64,000 nucleotides of DNA. Source: Candidatus Auribacterota bacterium (GTDB lineage Bacteria > Auribacterota > JAFGBW01). Shown in pieces: positions 53,671 to 62,394 of this stretch (positions are counted from its first letter, which is position 1; each line of letters begins with the position of its first letter). The DNA is taken from positions 1 to 64,000 of the forward strand of contig JAFGBW010000103.1 of assembly GCA_016932965.1 (NCBI GenBank), read 5' to 3'. Made by a program: the position numbers and the translations under genes. Under the pieces are notes generated by a model. The model saw only the letters and a list, made by a program, of their open reading frames with translations, searched no databases and was not told the DNA's origin.

Positions 53671-53776
53671 AATTAATCCGGTAAACCACCCCAAGAGGAT
53701 TTGAACCAGCCAAGTTGTTTGACAATTCCGGAAATTTTAAAAAAGAAATAATTTCATCACAGAGAACACAGAGATT
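53671..53776 (+). mobile_element. Dispersed element, partial copy D (left half)
   Basis: AATTAATCCGGTAAACCACC, GGATTTGAACCAGCCAAGTT and TTTGACAATTCCGG match the left end of copies A and B. A first arm ATCACAGAGAACACAGAG follows and then homology stops. The rest of the roughly 325-bp gap to the next gene contains no gene I can see. Confidence 0.6.
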
Positions 53777-53987
53777 TATAAAACAAATCTTCTGATTCCT
53801 TTAATTGCCTTCAGTATATTTACTTCTTATCCGTTTGAGGCTTTCATTTATCATGGCGGTATTTTATTCTCATGGCCCCATTTTTTCTCAATAAAGAACA
53901 GCTTCTTTTGATCTGGAATGAAATTGTGCTTGAATCTTTCTTCTGCGCAGGTTAAATTCTCTTTAAATCATGAATCTTGGAAGAAGC

Positions 53988-54401
53988 ATGAAACAAAAAA
54001 TTTTAATCCTGGAAGAGGATCCGTCGCTTCGCTATCTGTTGAAGATGCATCTGGAAGCCGCTGAATATGAAGTCACGGTTGCGTCTCATTTGTCTGAATG
54101 CCTGAATGTATGCAAAAGTATCAAACCCGTGCTGATATTAATGGAACTGCGGAGTACGGATAAATCTTTTTCAGCTTTTTTCCCCGAAATCAAAAACAAT
54201 CCTTCCATCTATGGAATCCCTGTTATCGTGGGTATTACCACGAATGAGGAAAGTGAGTTCATCGCCTCTTATTTGAAGGTAAAAGGAGAAATTGATTCCG
54301 TATTTAGAAAACCTTTTGAGTTTGAAGATCTGAACCGGGAGGTAACAAAGCTTCTTACAGGTGTCAGGGGTAGGACACAAACGGGCACAGGTAAAAAATA
54401 G
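53988..54401 (+). CDS. Receiver-domain protein with Glu at the phosphorylation site
   Basis: The ATG at 53988 follows GGAAG and gives 137 residues consisting of one CheY-like receiver. The acidic pocket (LEEDPS), the switch Thr (GITTN) and the lysine of FRKPF are present. The acceptor strand reads PVLILMEL, with Glu53 where phospho-Asp is expected. Such a domain cannot be phosphorylated normally and may mimic the active state. No histidine kinase is nearby. It is followed 68 bp later by a CheX-like gene. Confidence 0.82.
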   Translation: MKQKILILEEDPSLRYLLKMHLEAAEYEVTVASHLSECLNVCKSIKPVLILMELRSTDKSFSAFFPEIKNNPSIYGIPVIVGITTNEESEFIASYLKVKGEIDSVFRKPFEFEDLNREVTKLLTGVRGRTQTGTGKK

Positions 54402-54469
54402 TCAGATAGCTTAACCGGAAAAGATATATTCTCCACATAACGATACGCCGGATAAGGGGTCAGGAAGAC

Positions 54470-55321
54470 ATGGATATTAAATTTTTCGGCCAGTATTTAT
54501 TGGAAAAAAACATCATTACTAAAGTCCAGCTTCTGGAGGCAATCACACTCCAGACCAATACCAATATTTCTTTGCCCATTCTCGCTGTCAAATTGGGTTA
54601 TATCGACAAGTCCGCTCATGATAAGATCCAGCAATATCAGATCAGAAATAATCTGAGCTTCATCGAGGCAGCCAAACAACTGCAACTTATCTCTTCTGAA
54701 AAACTCGAACATCTCATTGCGAGACAAGTTTCCAATAATATCCTTCTGGGAGAAGCCCTTGTCAGAAAAAATATTCTTTCCCAGGAACAGGTTGACGAGC
54801 ATTTCCGCCGTTTCAGGACAGAACAGTCTGCACTGGAACTGGAAATATTGAGTTCCATCTCATCCCACCACTATGGAGATATCATCGGTGCGTCGCTGCA
54901 GTCTTCCGTGAATCTGTTCCGTTACGCCATGGATGTTCAGCCCAGGATCGGGGCTTTTTATACCCATACTAGCAGCAGCTCTGATCAATACCCCTGGGTT
55001 GCTTTTCAGTCTCTGCAGGGAGATTATAATTTCACCTTTCATCTTTATGTGACTGAACCGCTTATATGTCAGATAGCTTCCTCACTGGTTCAAAGAAGGG
55101 TGGATGATATCAATGAATTGTCTCTGGATGCCATGAAGGAATTTGTCAATACCATTGTCGGATATATCTGCACCACGCTTTCCATTAAAAATATAAAGGA
55201 AGAACCGACGCTGCCTGAAATCGAACGAACGGAAAAAATGATCAAAACGAATGAAATGGTAAAATTGGTGCTGCGTTTTCCTGAAGAAGTCGTTGAAATA
55301 GGGATCATCTTTCACGAGTAA
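54470..55321 (+). CDS. MshEN-like plus CheX/CheC-like phosphatase-domain protein
   Basis: This 283-residue protein starts with GspE-N/MshEN-type repeats (FGQYLLEKNIITKVQLLEAI, LGEALVRKNILSQEQVDEHF), a fold that in some ATPases binds c-di-GMP. The C-terminal 150 residues resemble CheX/CheC/FliY phosphatases, with the ExxN catalytic pair at Glu224 and Asn227 (KEFVNTIVGYICTTLS). CheX-type proteins dephosphorylate receivers. Its placement next to a receiver protein supports a signalling pair, although that receiver lacks its Asp. Confidence 0.7.
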   Translation: MDIKFFGQYLLEKNIITKVQLLEAITLQTNTNISLPILAVKLGYIDKSAHDKIQQYQIRNNLSFIEAAKQLQLISSEKLEHLIARQVSNNILLGEALVRKNILSQEQVDEHFRRFRTEQSALELEILSSISSHHYGDIIGASLQSSVNLFRYAMDVQPRIGAFYTHTSSSSDQYPWVAFQSLQGDYNFTFHLYVTEPLICQIASSLVQRRVDDINELSLDAMKEFVNTIVGYICTTLSIKNIKEEPTLPEIERTEKMIKTNEMVKLVLRFPEEVVEIGIIFHE

Positions 55322-55325
55322 TTGA

Positions 55326-55555
55326 GTGTCAAATAAAAAAGTTTATCACGGAGGACACGAAGGAATTTAAGTTATGAGTTGGAATGATGAGATTTTAACT
55401 CACAACTGACACTCAAAACTCTTTTTATCCTCTGTGGTAAAAAATTTTATCAACAGAATTTATCATTGATCATGCCACTTTGAGTGGTGTTATCCATGTG
55501 GTTTGAGCTGATAACTATTTTCAATCCTCTGGCTCTGGCGGAAGTAACTGACTTG
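55326..55555 (+). mobile_element. Dispersed element, copy E (arms and right end)
   Basis: It starts at the first arm (TATCACGGAGGACACGAAGG), has the core GTTATGAGTTGGAATGATGA and second arm TCCTCTGTGGTAAAA. The right end shows GCCACTTTGAGTGG, GGTTTGAGCTG, CCTCTGGCTCTGGCGG and AACTGACTTGAG. The left end is missing. It reaches to within about 12 bp of the next gene's TTG start. Confidence 0.65.
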
Positions 55556-55566
55556 AGATCTGTAAG

Positions 55567-56538
55567 TTGATATTTGAAGATTATTATAGCAATCTCCTTC
55601 ATCATTGCGCTCTTTGTCCCAGGCAGTGCCACGCTGATCGGTTTTCTTCAAAATTGGGTTATTGCAACACGGGGGCGGTCTTTCCTGTTTCCTCGATCTG
55701 CCTTCATCATGGTGAAGAACCGGTCATTTCCGGAAAAAGAGGCATCTGTAATATTTTTTTCAGTCATTGCAATCTCCAGTGCCGTTATTGCCAGAATTAT
55801 CAGATCAGCAGCAATGTCATTGGGGTTGGCCCAATAGTGTTGGAATTGGAGGAAATCATTACGCAACTGGAGGTGCATTTAAAAAATAAGATTACCCGAA
55901 TCGGGTTTGTTTCGCCGTCCCATGTTCTGCCTCAGGTGGAAATCATCATGAAGAGGCTGCGTGAAAGGAATTGGAATCCCGTTTTTGTCTATAATACGAA
56001 CGGCTATGACAGGAGTGAACAGATACGGTCCCTGGAAGGGCGGATCCAGGTTTATCTGCCTGACCTCAAATATACGGATGGATCTGTCTCCAAAGCCTAT
56101 TCGGATGCAGCCGATTATCCTTTTTATGCGAAAGAGGCCATTAAAGAGATGTTTCGTCAAAAAGGGAGTGAAATCATTCTGGATGAACAAGGAGAAATTT
56201 TATCAGGCTTGATCATTCGCCATCTGGTTATTCCCGGGCAGGTTGAAAACAGTATAGCCTGCCTTCGTTTCATTGCAGAGGAACTTTCCCCTGATGTGTC
56301 AGTTTCCCTCATGTCCCAGTATCATCCGGTGCCGGCCACGATCAAACACAGATGTCTTGGAAGGACTCTCAACAAAGAAGAATATGCCCAAGTCAGGCAT
56401 GAGCTTGAAAAACTGGGAATGCAAAACGGCTGGATCCAGGAATTGGAAAGTTCCGCCTATTATTTTCCTGATTTCAACCGGCCCCATCCGTTTGAAGAAA
56501 AAAATCACCACGGAGGACGCGGAGAGCACGGAGAATAA
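55567..56538 (+). CDS. PflA-like radical SAM protein (COG1313 type)
   Basis: This 323-residue protein has an N-terminal CALCPRQC motif and the radical SAM CX3CX2C in SHCNLQCRYCQNYQ. Barrel motifs follow (VFVYNTNGYDR, VYLPDLKYTDG). It belongs to the group annotated as putative pyruvate formate-lyase 1-activating enzyme homologues, some of which accompany AMMECR1/Memo proteins. No such partner is adjacent. The start is TTG, close to the end of copy E. The last codons (EKNHHGGRGEHGE) are encoded by a fragment of the element's arm, so both termini appear altered by repeats. Confidence 0.85.
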   Translation: MIFEDYYSNLLHHCALCPRQCHADRFSSKLGYCNTGAVFPVSSICLHHGEEPVISGKRGICNIFFSHCNLQCRYCQNYQISSNVIGVGPIVLELEEIITQLEVHLKNKITRIGFVSPSHVLPQVEIIMKRLRERNWNPVFVYNTNGYDRSEQIRSLEGRIQVYLPDLKYTDGSVSKAYSDAADYPFYAKEAIKEMFRQKGSEIILDEQGEILSGLIIRHLVIPGQVENSIACLRFIAEELSPDVSVSLMSQYHPVPATIKHRCLGRTLNKEEYAQVRHELEKLGMQNGWIQELESSAYYFPDFNRPHPFEEKNHHGGRGEHGE

Positions 56539-56541
56539 GAG
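56502..56541 (+). repeat. Element arm fragment forming the 3' end of a gene
   Basis: AATCACCACGGAGGACGCGG followed by AGAGCACGGAGAATAAGAG matches the left arm of the dispersed element. It is read in frame as the C-terminus of the radical SAM protein and reaches the stop codon. Confidence 0.65.
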
Positions 56542-58194
56542 TTATTCCTCGAATTCATCTGATATTTTTGTGATATAATCAACGATGAATCTTCCGGCAA
56601 GATCATGGGGGGAAACGACGGCATCGGCTCCGGCATGGATGAGTATTTCTTCCTGTTCCTCTCCGTCTCCCGTGGCGATCACTCTTGCCTTTGGATTCAG
56701 GGTTTTACAATTCCTGACTAGGCTGTAATTATTCGTGCCTTTGAGCAGAACATCCGGGATGGATGAAATGATGATTTGCGCATTGGCTATGTCCGCATGC
56801 TGGAGTGTATCGGTATGGCTGATATCCCCGAATACGGCTTCGATATGACGGGTTTTGAGCTCGCGGATCAATTCCATGTTGAAATCAATCACTCGGATTT
56901 TTTTCAGAAGCTCAGGACAGGTGTCCTCCAGGATATTGATAATAGCCCTGCCGCCCCGGTGCATACCCAGTAACAGAATCGGACAGGATTCTTTTTGGGG
57001 TTTGATATGATGTTCCTCCAGAAACTTGATCCATTTGTTTTTTTTCAAGAAGGATTCAACCCATCCGTAAATCGTATAATTATATTTGATGAAATAGGAG
57101 GAAAGAATCGAACTGGCCGCCATGGTATAGATGAGAATGTCCAGGATTTTCTGATCGATATGCTTCAATTGGATACCGATGAGCGCAATGACGAGTGAAA
57201 ATTCGCTGATCTGGGAAAGATTAAGCGATGTGATGAAGGCCGTTCTGGGTCCTGAACCTTGCATCATCATGATGGGAATGAGACTTATAAAACGGGTAGT
57301 CATGATGAAAAGCGTCAGGAGGAGACTGTAATAGATGATGGTTTCATCAGGACGGGTGATTTTCATGCCTAGTGAGACAAAGAAAAGAACCAGGAAAAAG
57401 TCCCTCAATGGCTGGGTTTTGGCCGTGATGTGAATGCTGTAGGGGAAGGAGGAAATGGAGATGCCAGCGATCAAGGCTCCCATCTCAATAGAGAGCCCTA
57501 AAAGGCCCGCAAGCCAGGAGACCAGTGCGCACCAGCCGATGGAAATGGACAAAACCATTTCCGGCGAATGGTGAACGGAAGCGCAGATTTTTTTCAGTAC
57601 GTATTTGCTGAAAAAAAAGGCAAAGGTCACGAGCAGGGTGCTCTTGATGACAGCGAGTCCAATGATCCGGAAGTCGAAATGGTTGAAATTGGGCTGGAAG
57701 GCTAATATCAGGATGGCCCATAAGTCCTGAATGATCAGGATGCCAACAGAAAATTGCCCGTGGAGCGTATCCAGCTCAAACTTGTCGTTTAAAGCCTTGA
57801 CCACAATGGCAGTGCTGCTGAGGGCGCATAAAAGGGAAAGATACAGAATATTCATCGTGTTATTTTTCCCGAACAGGACAAGGAAAAAAGGAATCCCGAG
57901 TAGCACACACAGGACAAACTGACCGATTCCCGCTGTCAGCAGTCGTTTCCCGGCACGAATGAGAGAGGCGATATGAAGTTCCAATCCTGTGATGAAAAGA
58001 AGCAGAATAAGGCCGATTTCAGAAATGATTTCAATGTTGACCTGATTTTCTATCAATTTGCATCCGATCGGGCCGACAATGACTCCGGTGATCAGGTAAC
58101 CGAGGAGGATAGGCTGTTTGAACCGGAAACTGATGAGGCCGACTGCAGCAGCGATGATGATGATGGTTCCGATGTCTTCGATAATGTGGTGCAT
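56542..58194 (-). CDS. KefB/CPA2-type cation:proton antiporter with RCK/TrkA-N domain
   Basis: This 550-residue protein has about 12-13 membrane helices (GYLITGVIVGPIGC, LILLLFITGLELHI), characteristic of the monovalent cation:proton antiporter-2 family. A C-terminal nucleotide-binding TrkA-N domain follows from about residue 400 (PILLLGMHRGGRAIINILED, AVFGDISHTDTL). It would exchange K+ or Na+ for protons under nucleotide control. It is convergent with the radical SAM gene, with 3 bp between stops. Confidence 0.92.
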   Translation of the reverse strand: MHHIIEDIGTIIIIAAAVGLISFRFKQPILLGYLITGVIVGPIGCKLIENQVNIEIISEIGLILLLFITGLELHIASLIRAGKRLLTAGIGQFVLCVLLGIPFFLVLFGKNNTMNILYLSLLCALSSTAIVVKALNDKFELDTLHGQFSVGILIIQDLWAILILAFQPNFNHFDFRIIGLAVIKSTLLVTFAFFFSKYVLKKICASVHHSPEMVLSISIGWCALVSWLAGLLGLSIEMGALIAGISISSFPYSIHITAKTQPLRDFFLVLFFVSLGMKITRPDETIIYYSLLLTLFIMTTRFISLIPIMMMQGSGPRTAFITSLNLSQISEFSLVIALIGIQLKHIDQKILDILIYTMAASSILSSYFIKYNYTIYGWVESFLKKNKWIKFLEEHHIKPQKESCPILLLGMHRGGRAIINILEDTCPELLKKIRVIDFNMELIRELKTRHIEAVFGDISHTDTLQHADIANAQIIISSIPDVLLKGTNNYSLVRNCKTLNPKARVIATGDGEEQEEILIHAGADAVVSPHDLAGRFIVDYITKISDEFEE

Positions 58195-58260
58195 GTGATC
58201 GGGTCTTCTGTTGGTTTAGTGGGAGCAGGAAAAATGATTAACTAGCATTCCTTTACCGGG

Positions 58261-59526
58261 TTATGGCCTGAATTCATCCAGTTTTTTAAAATCGAGCGTC
58301 CTAAAATAATCCTGGACGTTTTCGGCCCGGCGTATGGGGATGACCTGGCCGTTTTTCCTGAGTAGTAATTCCGCGGAACGGAGTTTGCCGTTGTAATTGA
58401 ATCCCATGGCATGACCGTGCGCTCCTGTGTCATGGATCACGATGATATCGCCTATTTTGATCTTTGGCAGTTTCCGGTCAATCGCAAATTTGTCGTTGTT
58501 TTCGCACAGTGAACCTGTGACATCCACGGTTTCTTCAGGAGTATTTCGCTTTTTATTCAAAACCGTGATATGATGATAAGCTTTATACAAGGCCGGCCGC
58601 ATGAGGTTCGCCATGCAGGCATCCAGACCGATGTATTTTTTATAGATATCTTTGATATGCAGAACCCGGGACACAAGGTATCCATAAGGCCCTGTGATCA
58701 TGCGTCCGCATTCCATGAATATTTTTAGCGGTGCCAGGCCTGCTGTTGCGATTTTTTTCCTGTAAAGACGCTCGATTCCTTTGCCGATGCAAACGAGATC
58801 CACGGGTTTATCTTCAGGACGGTAAGGGATCCCGATTCCTCCGCTTAAATTGACGAATTCCAGTTTTATTCCGAGCGTATTTTGTAATTCGATGGCCAGA
58901 TCAAAGAGCATATTCGCCGTATCAATGAAATATTGGGCGTGCAGTTCATTGGATGCAACAAAGGTATGCAACCCGAAACGCTTAGCCCCTTTCTGACGGA
59001 CCATTTTGAAACCTTCAAAGAGCTGGGCCTTGGTGAAACCGTATTTGGATTCTTCGGGGTGTCCGATGATGAAATTGCCTTTCCGCAGCTTGCCGGGATT
59101 ATAACGGAAGGAAATCACTTTTGGAATGCCGGTGATTTTTTCCAGAAAGGGGATGTGGCTGATGTCATCCAGGTTGATGATGGCACCCAATTCCGCGGCT
59201 TTTTTATATTCCGCTGCCGGGGTGTCATTGGAGGTGAACATGATCTCTTCACCGGTGATGCCCGCTTTTTCCGACAGCATCAGTTCAGGCAGGGAACTGC
59301 AGTCCGTTCCGAATCCTTCCTTGTGCAGAAGTTTCAGGATATATGGATTGGGAGTGGCCTTGACGGCAAAGTATTCCTTAAAACCCTTGTTCCAGGAAAA
59401 AGCCTTTTTAAAATTCCGGACATTTTCAAGCATGGATTTTTCATCATAAATATGAAAAGGGGTCGGATATCGTTCAATGATTTTTAATAATTGTTCATAA
59501 GTAAATGGGATGGTTTTATTAACCAT
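58261..59526 (-). CDS. Fold-III PLP decarboxylase, diaminopimelate-decarboxylase-like
   Basis: This 421-residue protein has the PLP lysine in EYFAVKATPNP, a glycine-rich phosphate loop (NLSGGIGIPY) and the catalytic cysteine motif GSLCENNDKFA. The C-terminal TGAHGHAMGFNYNG is close to the GAYg...NYN motif of LysA. LysA converts meso-diaminopimelate to lysine. The HTFVASN segment differs from the usual HIGS(Q/N), so the substrate could be another diamino acid or a carboxyspermidine-type polyamine. I favour LysA-like. Confidence 0.82.
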   Translation of the reverse strand: MVNKTIPFTYEQLLKIIERYPTPFHIYDEKSMLENVRNFKKAFSWNKGFKEYFAVKATPNPYILKLLHKEGFGTDCSSLPELMLSEKAGITGEEIMFTSNDTPAAEYKKAAELGAIINLDDISHIPFLEKITGIPKVISFRYNPGKLRKGNFIIGHPEESKYGFTKAQLFEGFKMVRQKGAKRFGLHTFVASNELHAQYFIDTANMLFDLAIELQNTLGIKLEFVNLSGGIGIPYRPEDKPVDLVCIGKGIERLYRKKIATAGLAPLKIFMECGRMITGPYGYLVSRVLHIKDIYKKYIGLDACMANLMRPALYKAYHHITVLNKKRNTPEETVDVTGSLCENNDKFAIDRKLPKIKIGDIIVIHDTGAHGHAMGFNYNGKLRSAELLLRKNGQVIPIRRAENVQDYFRTLDFKKLDEFRP

Positions 59527-59910
59527 GTGGGCTCCTCAATAATCTGCTTGTGATGTAATGGGTTCTGGTTTCCCTGCAGTTTCTTCTGCTGTCTGCAAAA
59601 ATAATGATGAAAAATAATAAAGCCTTTCAGGAGATTCAAGATAAATCCTTTAACTAACCTGCATCTTTCTTAACATCATGCTATTACAGCCTGCAATTTC
59701 TTGCTGCAAGCCTCGTTTCTCGAAATTATTTAGGCATAATATGTCCAATATTGCTTCCTCGTGAAATCGTTTCAGCTTAAGCTTTCACGGCGGATTGAGA
59801 TGCTTCATTACGAAGATATCATGTGATGTGTGGATTACATACCTCAGATTCCGGGACAGTATGGATATAAATGGCAATCGCCAGTCGGGTTTTCTTATCC
59901 TTTTATTGTT
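59527..59910. other. Intergenic region, no gene found
   Basis: About 384 bp of AT-rich sequence between minus-strand genes. I see no ORF of note, no tRNA and no strong terminator. It should hold the promoter of the LysA-like gene near 59540-59640. Confidence 0.5.
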
Positions 59911-60540
59911 TTACCATTGACTGGGACGAATATTGATAAGAATAAAAAAGAATAAATAGGAAAGGAGTTCGTAGAGTTCAGTATAATAATAGGCAACATA
60001 GCTTTTTTCATACAGAATAAGAGAGAGACAGTTTCCGAGATTAATTCCAAAAAATATGCAGATTTTAACCATGTCAAGAGGGGGAATCCCTGCTATTCTC
60101 AACATGTTGCGATCATACAGGTTAAATAATGCGTAGAGTATAAATACTGCTATCATTATTCTTTCAAGCTGTTTTTTTACTATGTTGTGAATATTTATTT
60201 CGTGATAGACATTATATTTAATAAAGAATGCCGGACTTTGAATGTGAAATATGCTTTGTCCATAATTTATTTCTTCGAGGAAAATGAAGACAAATCCAAT
60301 ACCTGCACCGAGGAAGAAGAGACGATACTGTCTCCAGCCGATTTGTCGGCTTCTTATAAAACAGGAAAGGGCAGTCAGCAGCAATAATACTGCCTGCAGG
60401 TTTTCTACAAGATGATGTTCTCGAAAGCAATCCGGATTGAAAAAATACAGGACGTGCAGAAGTAAAAAACCGGACCCCAGTATAACTCCCAGAGAAATGT
60501 TCTTTTTTTTTAAGGCGTTTTGCGCCATTTCAGTTTTCAT
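59911..60540 (-). CDS. Polytopic membrane protein of unknown function
   Basis: This 209-residue protein has about six hydrophobic segments. It carries FIFLEEINYGQSIFHIQSPA and YHEINIHN, resembling a family of uncharacterised inner-membrane proteins with GEEISWGQ and NxQxExNxHN motifs. Conserved Glu, Gln and His in a membrane loop could be catalytic or metal-binding, but no function is known to me. A decayed fragment of a close paralogue lies just upstream. Met5 is an alternative start. Confidence 0.7.
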   Translation of the reverse strand: MKTEMAQNALKKKNISLGVILGSGFLLLHVLYFFNPDCFREHHLVENLQAVLLLLTALSCFIRSRQIGWRQYRLFFLGAGIGFVFIFLEEINYGQSIFHIQSPAFFIKYNVYHEINIHNIVKKQLERIMIAVFILYALFNLYDRNMLRIAGIPPLDMVKICIFFGINLGNCLSLILYEKSYVAYYYTELYELLSYLFFFILINIRPSQW

Positions 60541-60603
60541 GAGGTCTAATTTGGTAAATGGTTTTGATTTTCCTTTATACAGGGAATGAATTCAGCGGTT
60601 TTT

Positions 60604-60762
60604 TCACCCTTGTCTGGGTGGGGTGTTGATAAGGATCACCAAGAATAAATAATAAAGAAATCCTGTGATTTCAAAATAAAAATCTCCGACTACATTCATA
60701 CTATATGCCAAAGCACAGATAGTATCATGATAAATGTTGTTTCCGATTAGATTAATGAGGTC
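60604..60762 (-). pseudogene. C-terminal fragment of a tandem paralogue
   Basis: In frame from 60762 the sequence reads DLINLIGNNIYHDTICALAY and continues to ITGFLYYLFLVILINTPPRQ, then a stop. It aligns by eye with the last 45-50 residues of the neighbouring membrane protein (GINLGNCLSLILYEKSYVAY to LSYLFFFILINIRPSQW). A TGA immediately precedes it and no start exists, so it is a relic of duplication. Confidence 0.7.
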
Positions 60763-60847
60763 TCAGGAAATATGACAGAGAATTTATAAACATCTAAAAA
60801 TGATGGTTGGTGCGTGATTCAACCGTTTTCTCAGTATCTGTTTCCAT

Positions 60848-62299
60848 TTATCGGCATGCTTCCGGCTTTTTAATATACAGGTCATAAAGATTTTTCAGTA
60901 TCAGAAGAAAACCATTCCAGTATTCCCTTGGACGAATATTTCTGATTGTAAAAAGATGCCGATAAATCATGATGGGTCTGAAATAAAATTGTAAAAAAGC
61001 TTTTTTTTGGGAACGGATGAGTTTCTGCGGAGTCATTCCATCCGGAGTGAAGACCACTTTCTCCGCTGAAGGAGGATAGGATGAAAAACAGATCCAGGGT
61101 AGTCCATTTGTTTTTTTTCTGATTTTTTGATCTTCATACGCTGCCGTTCCAGGAAAGGGAACAAACAAATTGAATTTGGCATAATCCAATCCCATTTTTT
61201 TTGACGCCTCTATCGTTGCCATGATTTCTTCTTCTGTTTCTGTCGGGTTTCCGATGATAAAAAGACCATATAAAAAGATTCCGCATTTTTTTACCATGTC
61301 CGCGGCCTTGATTGAATCCTGAACGGTAAATCGTTTGTTTAAAATTTTTAATATCCTGTCTGAACCGGACTCAAAACCGATCTGGATTTTGGTGCATCCA
61401 GCTTTTTTCATGAGTTCAAGAAGCTCTTCATCCAAGAGATCAGGTCTGGTTTCTGTTGTCCAGACGATTTTAGACGGAACATCTAAGCGGATGAGTTCGT
61501 TACAGAATTCAATGGCCTGGTCCCTGTATACGGGGAAATTAGCATCTGAGAAGACAAAACCATCCACTCCGAACCGGTCGTGACACCATAACATTTCAGA
61601 AATAACGTTTTCAACAGAACGTCTTCTCACCTGATTGCCCAATTCCTGATTGCAGAAAATACAATGGAAAGGGCAGCCCCGGTTGAACAAAAGAGGAAGA
61701 TTCAGCCGGCCTCCTGGGGTCACTTCAGGCCGGGGTTTGTATTTTTCCAGGGGCAGAATATCCCATGCGGGAAAAGGAATGGAATCCAGATCCTGAATCA
61801 GGGGCCTTTCCGGATTTCGAATGGGGTTGCCTTTATCCTGATAAGTAATCCCTTTCACATCATCAAGGCTTTGTTTGTTTTCAAAATGGCATACCAGATC
61901 CAGCAGGGTTTTCTCCCCTTCCCCGTGTACAATCACATCCGCAATGCCCTTAGAAATAAAATCCTTTGCAAAATAATCCGCGTGTCTATGCCCCAGGACG
62001 ATTTTTATTTCAGGAAAATGTTTCCGGATTTCTTTTGTTAGAAAAACAGTCTGATCCGCCAAAGGTGTCAGACACGATATTCCGATCATTTCCGGAGAAT
62101 AACTGCGGATGTTTTCCATGATTCCCTTTAAGCCGAGTTTTTCGACGTAATCATCAATGATTTTGACTTCATGTCCGTATTTTTTCAGGTAGGAAGCAAG
62201 ATAAGCAAGGCCGATGACAGGAACCGGGGCAAAAAATTTTTCATAATAGGTAAATTCGGATATGGAATAGTAAAAATGATTGATGAGGAGTATTTTCAT
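60848..62299 (-). CDS. B12-binding-domain radical SAM protein
   Basis: This 483-residue protein has an N-terminal cobalamin-binding-like Rossmann domain (residues 1-150, GLAYLASYLKKYGHEVKIID, VLGHRHADYFAKDF, VIVHGEGEKTLLDL). The radical SAM cluster is in FNRGCPFHCIFCNQE and the TIM barrel has KIQIGFESGSDRILK. This class includes cobalamin-dependent methylases and non-methylating enzymes such as those of hopanoid, bacteriochlorophyll and lipid modification. Specific chemistry is not inferable. It is divergent from the second enzyme of the same type. Confidence 0.9.
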   Translation of the reverse strand: MKILLINHFYYSISEFTYYEKFFAPVPVIGLAYLASYLKKYGHEVKIIDDYVEKLGLKGIMENIRSYSPEMIGISCLTPLADQTVFLTKEIRKHFPEIKIVLGHRHADYFAKDFISKGIADVIVHGEGEKTLLDLVCHFENKQSLDDVKGITYQDKGNPIRNPERPLIQDLDSIPFPAWDILPLEKYKPRPEVTPGGRLNLPLLFNRGCPFHCIFCNQELGNQVRRRSVENVISEMLWCHDRFGVDGFVFSDANFPVYRDQAIEFCNELIRLDVPSKIVWTTETRPDLLDEELLELMKKAGCTKIQIGFESGSDRILKILNKRFTVQDSIKAADMVKKCGIFLYGLFIIGNPTETEEEIMATIEASKKMGLDYAKFNLFVPFPGTAAYEDQKIRKKTNGLPWICFSSYPPSAEKVVFTPDGMTPQKLIRSQKKAFLQFYFRPIMIYRHLFTIRNIRPREYWNGFLLILKNLYDLYIKKPEACR

Positions 62300-62394
62300 G
62301 GTCTCAATATCATTGTTTTGATTTCATTTTTTTCTATTAAAGGATAAAATTACATCATGTTAATTCAATTTCAGGTTATTTTCAACAGCCAACC

